Position numbers and translations under genes: made by a program
Shown: positions 1-12,121 of the stretch, in pieces
Numbering within the stretch: position 1 is the first letter of the stretch
Layout: every line of letters starts with the position of its first letter
Notes under the pieces: model-generated
The model's input: the letters and a program-made list of their open reading frames with translations, nothing else
The model's database searches: none
Told to the model about the DNA's origin: nothing
Assembly: GCA_003184365.1 (NCBI GenBank)
Contig: NKYR01000005.1
Location: 124,001-188,000, forward strand
From: Evernia prunastri
Taxonomy: Eukaryota > Ascomycota > Lecanoromycetes > Lecanorales > Parmeliaceae
Length of the DNA stretch: 64,000 nt
Direction of reading: 5' to 3'

Positions 1-2023
1 GAAGTATGGGAAATGGGGATCTTACAATGATGTGAGAGGTGTGGATGAGCGTCATTATCTGTTTAAGCATCGGCTGACTCGGTTAACTGGACTGGCTGAT
101 GTAAAGGGGCCCCGCGACGGGCTGAGGAATCTTTGTTTAAATCCAATCGCATAGACCTCGATAATCTTTTAGCTATCAGCTCTTCTGTATGCAGATGATC
201 TGACAGACCTGTAAAAGCGTTTGATCGATGACCAAGTTTTCGTCACTTTAGTTTCTAGAAAAGCAAAAGAGTTGTAAGACAAGCAGAGGAAGAACAATGA
301 CGCTCTCTACGCAGAGAGATGCACGAAAGAAGGAGACGACATTCTTCTTGGAACCATCGCAAAGGCCCGTCTTCTGCCCAAAAGCTGATGGCTGAATCTT
401 GTATTACGGCAAGCAGTTAGACAAGATCAATGACACCATCAAAGGAGAAAAATCTGGGAACACGAGCGTGGCAGTATGACGCTAGGGTCTGTTCGATGCT
501 GATCGCGGGCGAGGGTAGTTCTGTGAGATCCCCAACGATCGAATTATGCTATATCCACGACTTGACGAGAAATGTATACAGCCCGTACGCCAAAAGGCTT
601 TTCGCCTGCAGGAGCATCAGAACAGTTCTCAAAAACCGCCGGCCCGGAAAGATCTGGGACTGGACGAGGAAAAAGCTGGAAGATCGGGTTCGGGACGCAG
701 AATCCTGCATTGGATGGATCGATATGGGTGGAGCCCAACTGTAGGAGAGGGTTTCAAAAGAGCCCAGACACTTAACAAGCTAGCATAGTTGGAGCTTGGC
801 CAGAGAATTACCTGATCAGCAAGGAAAGCTGACGACGATGACGGCGATGATGAAGGTTTCACGTACGGCATAGAAGAGGGGACAAGCCACATATAAGAGG
901 AAATTACCCCTGCGGAGACCTTCGTCACAAAGTCATCGGTGAAGACATCTCGGGAAATCCGAGCGGAAATTGGAAGAGCTCAAGGTGCTCTCCGAACCAT
1001 TTATGTTGCATTGCAAGGCCGATGCTGCTAAATGGTAGAACAACAGACTCCGGAGTCCAGGATCTTGAACAAACAAATATATCGCCAAAAACGGAGAGGT
1101 TCAGCGCTACTGCGACAATAGCCTTCCAGACGTTACCTACAAAGAACATTTCCTGAGTCGCAGTACGCTTGTTTATTTCGTTACACTTCTTTTCAAAGCA
1201 TAAGAGCTCTATGAAAGACTGAGGAAGTTAAAAGAAGATCTTCGATTGCAAATTTAGCTGGAGCACCTCAAGGAGGGCGGTTAATCCATAAAAACGTCCC
1301 GCTTGCCGGAAAACTTCCTCGATGTACTTGTCCCTTCTGTAGATGAGCTCACAGTAATGCTCAAGAAGATGCCTGACCCAAATCTAGGAGGTGCAGATGG
1401 GTCCACCGAATCGTCGCCAGGCTCTACAAGAGACACCAGTACAAACCTCGTAGTGAAGCGTTCTGAAGACCAAAAGTCCTTTCAACAGCCTGCCCACTGA
1501 GCTTTTGCACCTAGTGCCTCAGATATGGCCTGTCACTGCACCTCCACAATTTTATGATTCGCAAATCAGTACAGTGATCCCGCAGCCGGTGGTTGTGCAT
1601 GCACCGGCAGCCCCGCAGGTCGAAATTCCACGATGTCGAAGCAATCACTGCTTGAAATCCTCGGGCTGTCCATGCCCCCAGACCCATGCAGCACGCTTGC
1701 TACCATTTTTGATTCATTGGGCTGTAAGGCGGTTTCAGAAAGGATAGAGAACTCGTCTCGCTCGACGTTGCAGCGCTGAATTCGCACCCATTTGATAAGC
1801 TACGCATACTTGGTCAGCTGCTATTTGCCCTCCAATTATAGCAAGATCGATCGAAGGAGAAAGGTAGTATTGAAGACTACGAAGTGCTAGGCAAGAATTG
1901 GAACCCACTAGACCTCCGATCAAAGCATCGAGCTTTGGTGCTATAACAACCGCCTCAACACGGATATCTCGTCGCGCATAGGTCTCAAATTCTTGCAGTT
2001 TGACTGTATACAAGTGTTCGCTC
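1..2023. other. No confident gene; possible decayed coding sequence
   Basis: No long open frame and no recognisable conserved domain. On the plus strand, short protein-like runs appear in different frames between about 860 and 1500, including a helix-like Glu/Lys/Leu-rich run near 1205-1275 and an acidic run from about 1300. Stops and frame changes separate them. This could be the remains of a gene, but no family can be named. The distal part (1735-2076, minus) may also belong to the 3' end of the neighbouring kinase-ankyrin gene. Confidence 0.3.
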
Positions 2024-5000
2024 TTAGGACAGAGCCGCGGTAGCGGCTGGAGATAGCCACCCATGATCACGGACACAATGTTTGTTTCTGGCTATTATCA
2101 AGTTATCAGCTCCTTGATCGTTTAAAAAGACATGGTAATGACCCACCTCTGCATGCATCTGGAAAGAGAGGTGTGCGGGCGGGGAATAGGTATGGCCATC
2201 AACCCAGCCAAAACAAACTATGAGCTCGTATAAGTTGGGTAGGACATCGCGGAGGATATACCGATGTCGAGAGCTTCCATTTCTCGGAGCACTGACCATG
2301 ACTGAGGATGATAGCATCGAAGAAGAGTCAGTACTATGAGGGTATTCTTCGCCTAGCATAGGTATGGGAACGAATCGATCGCTAAGCGGAGGACCGCCTG
2401 AGTCCGCCGTGTGAGCGAATTGGGAGAATGGAATTGTAACTTCAGTTATGTCGATGTTGGGATCGTACAGAAATGAGTCAGGCGTTGATGCTAGACCATA
2501 AAGGCCATCGAACAGTGGCATATCAATCTCCGCGCCAGAATCTCTCAACATCTGGATTATCTCTTCACCATCTTCTCGCGTTCCAACAGCCAAATTCCTG
2601 ATAAATTGTTCGAGTTCAGCGCCATGAAAATCAAATCTCTTTTGGGATTGCATACGACACGCGGCATGCAAAGGCGTGAAGCCACATTCGTCGACCGAGT
2701 TGATGTTTGCACCATGTTTCAACAAAATCTGGACACTGCGCTTGCAACGCCTTTTGACGGCATGGTGGAGAGGTGTCAACCTAGCCATGTCTCGATAATT
2801 CACTGAATCAGGATTGATCTTAAGCATCACCTCAATGGTATTAGAAAGATGCGCTGCATTATGAATGGCTGCGGTGCCATGACCAGCATGTCCAGAATTC
2901 GCGTCGGCCAGTAGGAGAGCCTCAACGGTGTCAACGTACGCCTTGGAGTCATCTGAGAACATGATAGCTTCCCTCATGGGTGTTCTATAAATTCCGGTAA
3001 ATGGGGGGTCTACGCTCGCTCCAAGTCGAAGTAACTCCTTGACGCTCTGTACATTGGCTTTTCTTGCAGCAACTGCCAACGGTGTTGTGTCAGCGTTTTC
3101 TCCAGCAGGGGTGTCAACATCTATTCCCGCTTCCAGTATCGATTCCATGATAGATGCTCTATCGTAATGCGCAGCGAAATGGAAGCAGCCCCAATTGGGA
3201 CCGATGACTGCACCTGGTGCTGTACCATCTTTCGCCAGAAGCGCTTTGGCACGGTCTAATTCAAAAAGCCGAATTGATCTTAGTACAGTATGCTCTACTC
3301 CGCCTTGCCCATGGAACAAGATGAGGTCTGTTTCGAAGCCGCGATTGCTCGAATCCATCATCGCTTGAGGAACGGATACAAAGTTGGGCTGATTGATTGA
3401 TGCGTGTTCCTTCATCTTCTCTGCTGCGCTGTTCAATACTCGGGATATCTCCAAGTATTCTCGACGAGTGGGAATATGACTAATTCTCGCTACAGCCCAG
3501 AAGAAGCATTGTGCGACGACTGGGGGAGGCGCAGTTTCCAAATTGACGGACTTGAGACTCTCATCCAATTTGTTAACGACACTTGGGGGGATTTGATCGT
3601 ACTGGCTTATGGCTTTGGGATATTGCCAGCCACGAGTATAGCGAGTCTCATCACCCTAAGAAGCTCAGTAGGCCAACAGCACAGCCGTGGTGGATAAATG
3701 CTTACATGTGTCAGAGACTCTAAAAGTGAGAACGGCACGATCTCAGCTGTGGGGCCGTGAATCAGAGGAGCTTCCCTATTGATCACGAACTCAGCTCTAA
3801 AAATACTGAAGGGCCTTACCATCTTACCCTGGGAATAAAATTGGCCGGATACAAGTGAGAGTCGCAAATCGACTGCGCTGATCACGTGCTAAGCTTCCCT
3901 GTGCTATCTCTTTGAAGGAATCTAGCTGTTCCATTGTGTATTGTGATGCGCTTGACTGAGCTTCGAGGCGGTTTGCGAAGGCCTCAACGATGCCATCTTC
4001 AAGTTTCAGCCGAGTTGCCTGTTCAGGGGCGAACGGTAAGTTGCCATCCAACGCAGTGACAGCAGCAACAAGGCCAAAAGAGTATATGTCTCGATAGAAA
4101 TCTAAAGGATCTGTAACATATGAGCCATGCGGCATCTGTGTGCTACGGGCAATGTTCTCAGGCGCATTCCAATAGGACGTCCCTCCACGAGTAGTGTCAT
4201 CACTACTCATTATGCCACAGAAGCCAAAATCGGCAATCTTTGCTACTGGTCGCGTTACTCCGGGGACTTCAGTGAAGAGCAATACGTTTGAAGGCTTAAG
4301 GTCAGCGTGGATCACGCCATACGAATGCAAAGCAGCCAGGCCGTCGGCAGTATCCGCTAGGATTCCAGCTGCAGTCTCAAAGGAAATTGGACTTGGGCGA
4401 TATCGGCTCTGGAGATACGCTTCCAAATCGGGAGTTTCATGATCAGCCAGCTCGACGATCATGCCTGGGGAGTAGATGTTGGCCTCGCCCGGAAGTACCT
4501 CGTCGTCTTCAAAAAAGACAGCAAATAGTTTGACAATATTAGGATGTTGAGAGAAGTGTCCACGAGCCATGACTTTGATCTCGAACATGATGTCCTTCTG
4601 CCGTCCCTGATGCAGTTGCAGCAAGCGCCTGTATTCTGGGAGATTGGATGCCTTCCATGAAGGGTCTGGTACTTTCGTTTTGCGTAAATATTTCAATGCA
4701 ACCTTGCGACCTTGCCATGTCCCTGGAAAAACCTCCATGGAGGTCCCTTGGAAACCGGCTGTATGAGGCTCATCTTTTGCAATATCGTCTACGGAAGCGA
4801 TTTTGACGTCGTGATTCGAAAGAAAGAAGATGAAGTCCAATAGATCTCTGTTTCCGTGCTTTGATATGCCAAGAGAAGTGATAGAGCCGAAACAGCCTAA
4901 TTTAGGAAATTGCCCAACAGAGTGGTTCAACTTTTGCTTAATAGAGTCATTGCATTGGCCTTCTGCAGCGGAGCTTCGGTAGCTGGTGGGTCGAAGAGCT

Positions 5001-5035
5001 AAGTTGCTGAAAGAGCTATAGGACAATTTGTCCAT
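2024..5035 (-). CDS. Protein kinase-ankyrin repeat fusion protein
   Basis: One multi-exon gene is inferred. It starts at the ATG at 5035-5033. The first exon encodes a kinase domain with VALKYL (Lys115), HADLKPSN (243-250), DFG (269-271), APE (291-293) and DIYSFG (316-321). The catalytic loop reads HAD instead of HRD, so it is a non-RD kinase. Downstream exons encode at least four ankyrin repeats (about 3190-2590). A clean phase-0 intron of about 50 bp joins a short middle exon (ending near 3710) to the ankyrin exon, which continues upstream of the first Met as GDETRYTRGWQYPKAISQYD. The join at the end of the kinase exon (3825-3885) is less certain; the donor may be GTATCC near 3845. The C-terminal end is also uncertain. 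Fungal kinase-ankyrin proteins are usually soluble signalling or self/non-self-type proteins. That role here is inferred from the family and from the divergent NLR-like neighbour. Confidence 0.75.
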
Positions 5036-5791
5036 TGTAGTACAATGTGTGATGCAAGGTGTGATGAGTCGTCAGGTGTGGTGAGGGATGTGGTAGCCAA
5101 TCTCGCAAAATGGAGTCTTGCTTTTATGGTAGAATGTTCTGGAAGTCTGCCTTGAGGTGCTTGAGCTTGTGATGCAGTAACATCAATGATAGGAGTTATA
5201 GAGTGATAAAAAGATCGTGTAAAAACATACGCGGAGATCGATACTATCCTTCGAGAACCGGGACTAATATCATATAATGCCGACTGATCATTGAACTTGA
5301 AAGTGTTGCACAAAATTGTGCACTGTGGCAGCGGAAAAAGGATTATCCGAAGGGTGCTATGCGAACAGGCTGAAAGCACGCGCAATTTGTCAAATGTCAA
5401 GACTGCGATTCTCTGTTGCAGGCGAGACGGCCTGTACAGTCCTCTCATTCATTCCGAGAAGACGTACCTCGGCTTCTCGGTGGAAGGCAGTCAATCACTT
5501 AGCAGAACGGGCTGCAGCCAGTACTAGTGGCAAATAGATAGTAAACTGCATCATTGCCACGTAGCTCAGGCAGTATTGCCTTAGCCCGTAGCAATGGTAT
5601 GCCCGTCAAAGACTACTCGAATGCAATATCCTCTGTGTAAGCTTCCGCCGTATCTATTAGAGCGTTGGATTGTTTTCGGCCTATTATGTTCACGATCTTC
5701 CATTGCCTCAACAACAAGTACTACGAGTCTCTTTGGTGCCAGATTCATAAAATTCCTCTCAAGGAGTGACGACTGATCATGTTTGAAAGTC
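5036..5791. promoter_or_regulatory. Shared divergent intergenic region
   Basis: This 756-bp spacer separates the start codons of the kinase-ankyrin gene (leftward) and the NLR-like gene (rightward), so both promoters must lie here. I see no convincing TATA box or repeated operator. The open frames inside it are short and show no family resemblance. Confidence 0.5.
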
Positions 5792-8700
5792 ATGCAAAAT
5801 CCACAGCTCTCTGAGGGCACCACAGCGTCTCTGGCTTCACAGAACAGGGCCGACGCAACGAATGGTTCGATAAGTGCGAATCCCAATGATCCATTCTCTC
5901 TTTCTGTATCAAATGCTCTACAACCGCCGAGTCCCTCGGGAGCAGAAGCGTGCACTCTCCAAGCGCTGCTTGATCAAGTACAAAGCGTCCAAGGCCGGTT
6001 AAGAGCGAATAAGAAAAGAAGGTTGGATGCCATATTCGATCATGTCGTGCGATTTGCCAGGAATGTGGACAGGTTCTCCAAAGCCATTGACATCTATATT
6101 CAAGGCAGTACCCATGGCGCAGCATTTGTATGGGGTAGTCTTCGAATACTTCTTAGGGTACTTGATCATCTTTTGCACCTTCATGGTCCTCAAGTAGCTG
6201 GCTCTAACATATCCAGGTAATCCTCGATCAAGCAGATATTCTCGAGAAGATCGCAATGACACTAAATTATTTTTCCGAAAATCTAGAGCGCTTTGAAAGG
6301 ATAAAGGAAGTCTTCGCTGCCTCAAAGCCCTTGCAAGAAAGTATTGGGAAGCTTTACCACGATATAACACAATTTGCGACACAGACTGCTGTATTCTATT
6401 CCCAGAGCCGGCTGAGTGTGCCCCCTTTCTTCGCTCCTGGCTAATACTGACTTCATTTCAGAGATCTTTGTAACTAATCTCTGGGGCAATTCTCGATTTG
6501 AATTCGACGCGGCTATTGCTAACTTCCAGCGGCACAACGACTTGGTCAGAGATCAAGCATTGCTGGCATACTTTGAACTAGATCGGCAGCGAGCAGCAGG
6601 TAACAACTATCTACTTTGTCCGTCAAACTTCACAGCGCTTATACACAATAAAGATATTGAACAGCGACGCAATGCTACAAGTGTTAAGAGCCTTCAAAAT
6701 TGGCTTTCAACGGGTAGTGTATCGACCTTGACGTCGCTACATAATCATCGACTCCAGGAAATACATCCTGGAACCTGCAAGTGGCTCACACCCGCCTTAA
6801 AAACCTGGCTGAGCGCTCCCGATACTCCATGTTTCTGGATCGAAGGACCCCCAGGTTGTGGAAAATCATTCCTCTTATCGTTCGCAGCCAATCATGTGGC
6901 ACAAGGAATCTCTACAGACAAAAGCCGTGCGAGTGTTGTCTTTTGTACTGTATCCCTCCTTTGTATTTCATGATGCGATTCTGCTGACTTGACCGTCAGG
7001 CAGTGGAGAAGAGTCTCTTCAACCCGGCCTCAACCTCATCAGACAGCTCCTTCTGGGTCTACTTCATTGCTGTTCAGATAATGAAGAAGTAATAAAGCAC
7101 ATATCGATTGTTCGTCACGTCCTTGAAGGGCCTTGGAGTGCTCAGCATGAGACTAATCTGCTGTGGGAAACATTCAATTCTGTACTGGGGACTCTGACCA
7201 ATACAGCCATCGTTATCGTTATTGATGCGCTAGATAATTTCAACCAAGAAGACAAGGAACGCTTCGTCGGCAATCTTCTCTCACTCCCTTCGAGGTCTCC
7301 GAGTCTTTTAAAAAATGTCAAAATGTTAGTGGCAAGCCGTGTTACACACGGAATTGGTCGTCACCAAGACGGTAAATCAATAAGATTGTTGGACACCGAA
7401 GAAAGCCAAGTAAAGCGTGACATAGCTTTATATATCTGTGATTCTTTGCGGGGGTTGCCCAAATTGAGTGAGCTTAGTCTACAGTCCGTGGACGATCTTG
7501 CTGCTGAGGTTCAGGATAGTTCATTCGGGATATTCCTTTGGGCAAAATACACCATCCGAGACATAAAAGAAGGAATTATCGGTCTAAAAACTCCCCACCA
7601 GAATTTGAAAATCCCAATCGGCATGAAAGATGTTTTGCGTGATCTCACGGCATGTTTGAATTTTGGAAAACCTGGCTACTTGATAGCCAGTATCATTGTT
7701 GCGTCAGAAGACAGTCTCGGCCCACAGGACATTAGGTCAATGTTCGAGATCGCGTCTTGGAGCGATACGCTTCTATTGCGGATAGGTCCACACGTGTCAG
7801 TTGAGAAGTATATCCAGGATACCTGTGGTCCCGTTGTTACATGTAGAGACGGCGCTGTACGATTCTATCACCCAGCTGTCAAAGATTATCTTCTATCTAC
7901 GCAGAAGCTGAGTCTCGAGACATGTCACGCCATTCTGGCCGCGGCGTGCTTGAAATACGCATCGCTTGAGCAATTTCATCCCAATCACGATGCTGAGACT
8001 GGGTCGGCACATGATACATTCCAGACTCTCTGTAACGCACAGCCATTCCTCAAATACGCTGTTAAATACTGGTCGTACCACTTCTTAAGAGGAACTCGCG
8101 ATCAAAAACGAGGCTATGGGGAGATTGCAGTGCAGATGCTAAAGGAAGCTGATGGCATTGCGTGGATGGAAAGCAGCTTTGCTGCCAGTGACAGTAGAAA
8201 CAGGGGCTCTGAGGTTTACAAAGGCAGAAATATGGAGATAAGGATAGCCTTCAAAGGTGACAGCGACCCTGAGACGATTGCATCCATAATCGAAGTGGCA
8301 CTCGACGCTCAAGGACGAGGCAACGTGGTCAAATCGCAGCTTCTCTTTGAGCAAGTCGGTGCGACATCGGTCTTTAAGGGGCTAAGCTTCACCATCCGAT
8401 ACCAGGTACTGAGTGGTCTTTCCCGGTCATACGAGCGGCAAAACCGTTGGCAAGATGCTGAAAAGCAATATCGACGTTGCTTGGATTATTGTCGTTCAGC
8501 AATACCACGGGCAGGGGTGTACCATATACAGACACAAAACAGACTTGCATGGGTTTTGGAAGCCCAGGGTCGCCTCTCTGAGGCTGTCGAGCAATTCGAG
8601 AGTGCCTATGCGAATGGACGAGAGCTACTTGAGCCAGAGCACTACGAATCGAGGCTTACAGCTGATGGTCTCTCTCGGACGTATGAGTCTGTAGGCCGCA

Positions 8701-9572
8701 CCCATGAGGCCAAGACAGTTCTATTGTCACAGCTACATGGATGTCAGCGGACGCTTGGTTCAACCCATACAGATACTATAGAGAAGGCGCAATCTGTCAT
8801 GAACTTCTATTCACGGCAAGGCCAGACCAAAGAGGCGGAAACGCTCTTTCGGAAACTTTTCGCGGAGTCAGAGATCGAAGGAACGCCAAATGTCTCTATT
8901 GGACAGATATTATCTCAATTGCTCGAAGATCGTGGCGACCTAGATGAAGCAGAAACAATCCTAGCATCCATCATGCGTGCTCACTTCGAACAATCCCGAC
9001 CGATCGATTTCGGCGCTGCAATGCGGATATCTAGTGCCTTTGCAAAATTCCACATGCGTCGTGAAGCCTGGACCGCAGCATTAGGTGTCTTGAAGTGCTG
9101 CATAGATCGAACAGACCATTTAGCCCGTGAAGGAGTGGGCAACAGATTGGGGTTGCTGGTAGCCAGGTGCAAAGAAGAGCTCGGTCATTTCGAAGAGGCG
9201 CAAGCCGAATACAAGAGGCTGTTTAGCAGTGAGGTGGAGGGATCTGGTTGGACTGGCCGTACGACTATGGAAATCGGTCACGAGTTTGCGGCTTTCTATG
9301 AGCGTAACAGTTATTGGGACAAAGCGCTCGAGAAGTATCTGCAAGTTCGGGGGAGTACTTCGCACGCTTTGGGCCCTGCGCATCGATACACCGTTGATGC
9401 TGGGAAGACACTGGCCGCGTTCCACGAGCGCAGAAAAGACTGGCGTGAGGCGGGGAGGCTGTATGACGATATTCAGCAGCATCTCATGGTCACTCGGGGA
9501 GGCAAGCATCGCAGTGCAAAAGAGACTTGGACGAGCAACCAGATAACTCGACTCCACCGGATTGAGATTTGA
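5792..9572 (+). CDS. NLR-like STAND ATPase: helical N-domain, NACHT-type NTPase, TPR-like repeats
   Basis: The start is the ATG at 5792, just after an in-frame TGA. Three introns are placed by phase: 6158-6216, 6416-6461 and 6945-6999. They give a protein of about 1,206 residues. The N-terminal about 200 residues form a helical domain of the kind found at the front of many fungal NACHT proteins (WGSLRILL near residue 118). The P-loop is GPPGCGKS (about 316-323) and Walker B is IVIVIDALD (Asp about 424). From about residue 830 to the end there are TPR-like helical pairs such as RWQDAEKQYRRCL and GRLSEAVEQFESAY. Proteins of this layout act as cytosolic signal-transducing ATPases and, in some fungi, in programmed cell death on non-self recognition. 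That role is inferred. It lies head-to-head with the kinase-ankyrin gene. No lesion is seen. Confidence 0.85.
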
Positions 9573-10431
9573 GAAAATGGAAGTGGTAGCTTGGTGGGCT
9601 TATACTGGTAGCAGGATAATGACCGTGTCTGCAATCCCGGCCTCACTTTTCATTCCCATAACGTGAATCTCTGTATTCCTTAGACTCCACCTGCCAGGTC
9701 AAACTTCCCCAACTATCTTTTTCTTCCATATCGTTGGGTCAAGGATCCCTCAAATTGAGTATACGATCGGTTTATCATAGCCCTGGATCCTCAGTGTGAC
9801 CCGGTACAGCCCGGCTCACACTTGCTCCAAGTGTCTGTGCTATCCATCTGTTCTGGGGCATTTTGACAGAGATGCTCTGGTCCCGGTGCAAGCGACCCAG
9901 CTCGAGTCTTAGCCGCGCTACAGTAGCTATAGCTTGTGACGATCTTTTGTTTTCCGCAGGAGTAGCGCTTGTTGACAAGGTATTTCATGCACATGTTCCG
10001 TAATCCTAAGAAGACTTCAGGTACATTAGTAACAGTGCTAAACAGCTGCGGATGACTCATGGAAGCAAGAATATCAGAACTCAGGGAGGCAAACCACTTA
10101 CTGGGGCCTGACACCGAGGCTGGTTGAGACGTTGCAAGTTGGACGAACTATGAGCTACGGCACATATATGAGATGAGGGGCATACTAGTACGTTACTTCC
10201 ACGACTGATTATCGAGCTAAATGCTTACTGAGCTACGGAGGAAAATTCCAAACCTATCAGCTTGCATATCTAACCTGCGGCCTACTTAATCATGCATAGA
10301 ACTAAGCTAAGGTATCCTTGCATGAGTGAAGCGATTCCCCATACTTACCTGAAGTAGAATTTGATTCTACGCTCTTGATCATTCCCTCCGAGAGTTGTGT
10401 TTACCGATCCGCAGTGAAAGATCAATTGGTA
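9573..10431. other. Intergenic, nothing recognised
   Basis: This lies between the NLR-like gene and the pseudokinase gene. It contains only short open frames without family resemblance. It presumably holds the 3' end of the first gene and the promoter of the second. An upstream exon of the pseudokinase gene cannot be excluded. Confidence 0.4.
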
Positions 10432-12030
10432 ATGGCCGAGCCAGTACTGCAGGCAAGGCCGCCACCACAAGACACGGAGCCTCGCACGGATATGCTTTAC
10501 TCGGTTGCGAGCAGTTGCCAAAGCCATGGAAGCCAGATCAAGCTACTTCTCGAAAGGATAAAAAATGCAGGGAACAACAACAACAACCTATTCTTGAGTT
10601 TCACAGACCCATTGTGCGAAATCGAGAGCGAGATCCAATTTGTCGTTGACTCGGTCTCTTCTTTGTCAAAGGCACTAATGAGACAGCTGGGACGCTTATT
10701 TCAGAAACTAGAAGAGATCCTCGTCTCCACATCTACCAATATCGCCATCTATGTTGAAAACTGCCCTAGGTCAGACCCCTGGTACAGTGGAATGCGAATA
10801 GAGATGGACGAGAGCTTGGCTGAATCCGTCGAAGACGCTGTTCAGAAGTTGGAAGCCTGGCATAGCTTGTTTCTCCAGCGCCTCTTCTTAGTCGTTCTGC
10901 TAGGGGAACCATTTGCCGAGCCAAACGTCAAATCTAATACGGAGTACAAGCATAGCAAAGCACTGCGAGACATTTTCAATATACGTCAAGCTATAATCAG
11001 CCTTAGACACACCCAGACCTCTGGAACCCTGGAGATAGACAGCTTGATAGGCCAACGAGACCGCCTCCCGGACTCTCAGATCTTCACGCTCCAAAACAGA
11101 CAAGGCAGCCGCTACATTGCAGAGTATCGCGACGTGGACGAAGCTGTGCACACTAGCATACTTAAAGAAACTGTACGCGACCTCATGTATGTGCTCTCTC
11201 AGACCGACCCTTTGCGCATGGGAATTTTACGAGGCTTTGGTTTCTCCCAGCTTCGTCAAAGCACGCAGAACGGCTTTGAGCTTCTCTACGAGTTTCCCAT
11301 GGGCCTCAGCAACCCACGCTCACTGCGAAATCTGCTTCTTGACCCTATGAATGGAATCAAGGGATCAAGACACTCCCTCAGTGACCGCTTTGAGCTGGCA
11401 AGACAGCTTGCTCGTGCAATCTTGTTTGTGCATGTAACTAAGAACGTGCACAAGAGTGTTCGTCCGGAGACAGTACTACTTTTTGAGCCAGATGGGTCGT
11501 CGGAGAAAGCCCGATATCCGTATACCATTGGGCGTGCCTATATCGTGGGCTTCGAGAAGATGCGCAGGGATGGGCCATATTCCACACGCAAGAGCGACGG
11601 AGAGTGGGAAAAGGACATATATAGGCACCCGGATCGACAGGGACTGGATCCAGAGAAATCGTACAGCATGCGGCATGACATTTATAGCCTTGGAGTAGTA
11701 CTCCTTGAGATTGCGATGTGGAAGTCGTTCCTGAAGTGGAACGATAAGCAAGGGTACAGGATCAACGATCATGTAATTCGAATCTTCAACGTGGAAGGGA
11801 AAAAAATATTGAAACCACCGCTAGAGATCCAGTCCGCGTTGATGAAGCTATCAAGGCAACAAGTCCCGCTTTCCATGGGTACGAAGTTCGCAGGCATTGT
11901 GGAACAGTGCCTTGATTGCTTGAATGGTAGTTTTGCCACTTGTGGGGATGTCGAGAATGAAGATGAGATGGACGTTGGTATCAGGTATATCGAGATCATA
12001 CTGGAGAAGCTGGAAACATTGTCTATTTGA
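10432..12030 (+). CDS. HeLo-type/helical N-domain pseudokinase
   Basis: The open frame extends upstream only through a TTG codon, so the first ATG (10432) is taken as the start, giving 532 residues. The N-terminal half is helical and resembles the front of fungal 'prion-inhibition and propagation' (HeLo-type) proteins. The C-terminal half follows a kinase fold with the catalytic residues replaced. The HRD loop reads VHKSVRPETVLLF, the DFG position reads VGFEKM, and the APE position reads YRHPDRQG. The structural motif MRHDIYSLGVVLLEI remains. This pattern is characteristic of a widespread fungal pseudokinase family found beside or fused to NLR-type genes. It is therefore probably a non-catalytic scaffold or death-signalling component; that role is inference. 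It converges on the next kinase gene, with 91 bp between the stops. Confidence 0.75.
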   Translation: MAEPVLQARPPPQDTEPRTDMLYSVASSCQSHGSQIKLLLERIKNAGNNNNNLFLSFTDPLCEIESEIQFVVDSVSSLSKALMRQLGRLFQKLEEILVSTSTNIAIYVENCPRSDPWYSGMRIEMDESLAESVEDAVQKLEAWHSLFLQRLFLVVLLGEPFAEPNVKSNTEYKHSKALRDIFNIRQAIISLRHTQTSGTLEIDSLIGQRDRLPDSQIFTLQNRQGSRYIAEYRDVDEAVHTSILKETVRDLMYVLSQTDPLRMGILRGFGFSQLRQSTQNGFELLYEFPMGLSNPRSLRNLLLDPMNGIKGSRHSLSDRFELARQLARAILFVHVTKNVHKSVRPETVLLFEPDGSSEKARYPYTIGRAYIVGFEKMRRDGPYSTRKSDGEWEKDIYRHPDRQGLDPEKSYSMRHDIYSLGVVLLEIAMWKSFLKWNDKQGYRINDHVIRIFNVEGKKILKPPLEIQSALMKLSRQQVPLSMGTKFAGIVEQCLDCLNGSFATCGDVENEDEMDVGIRYIEIILEKLETLSI

Positions 12031-12121
12031 ACAGGATGCACTAGTCCTGCTGGAATGCTGATCGGTACAGAAAACAACAGCATATGGAGCATATTGTGGC
12101 ACACGTTGGAGAATGACTACC

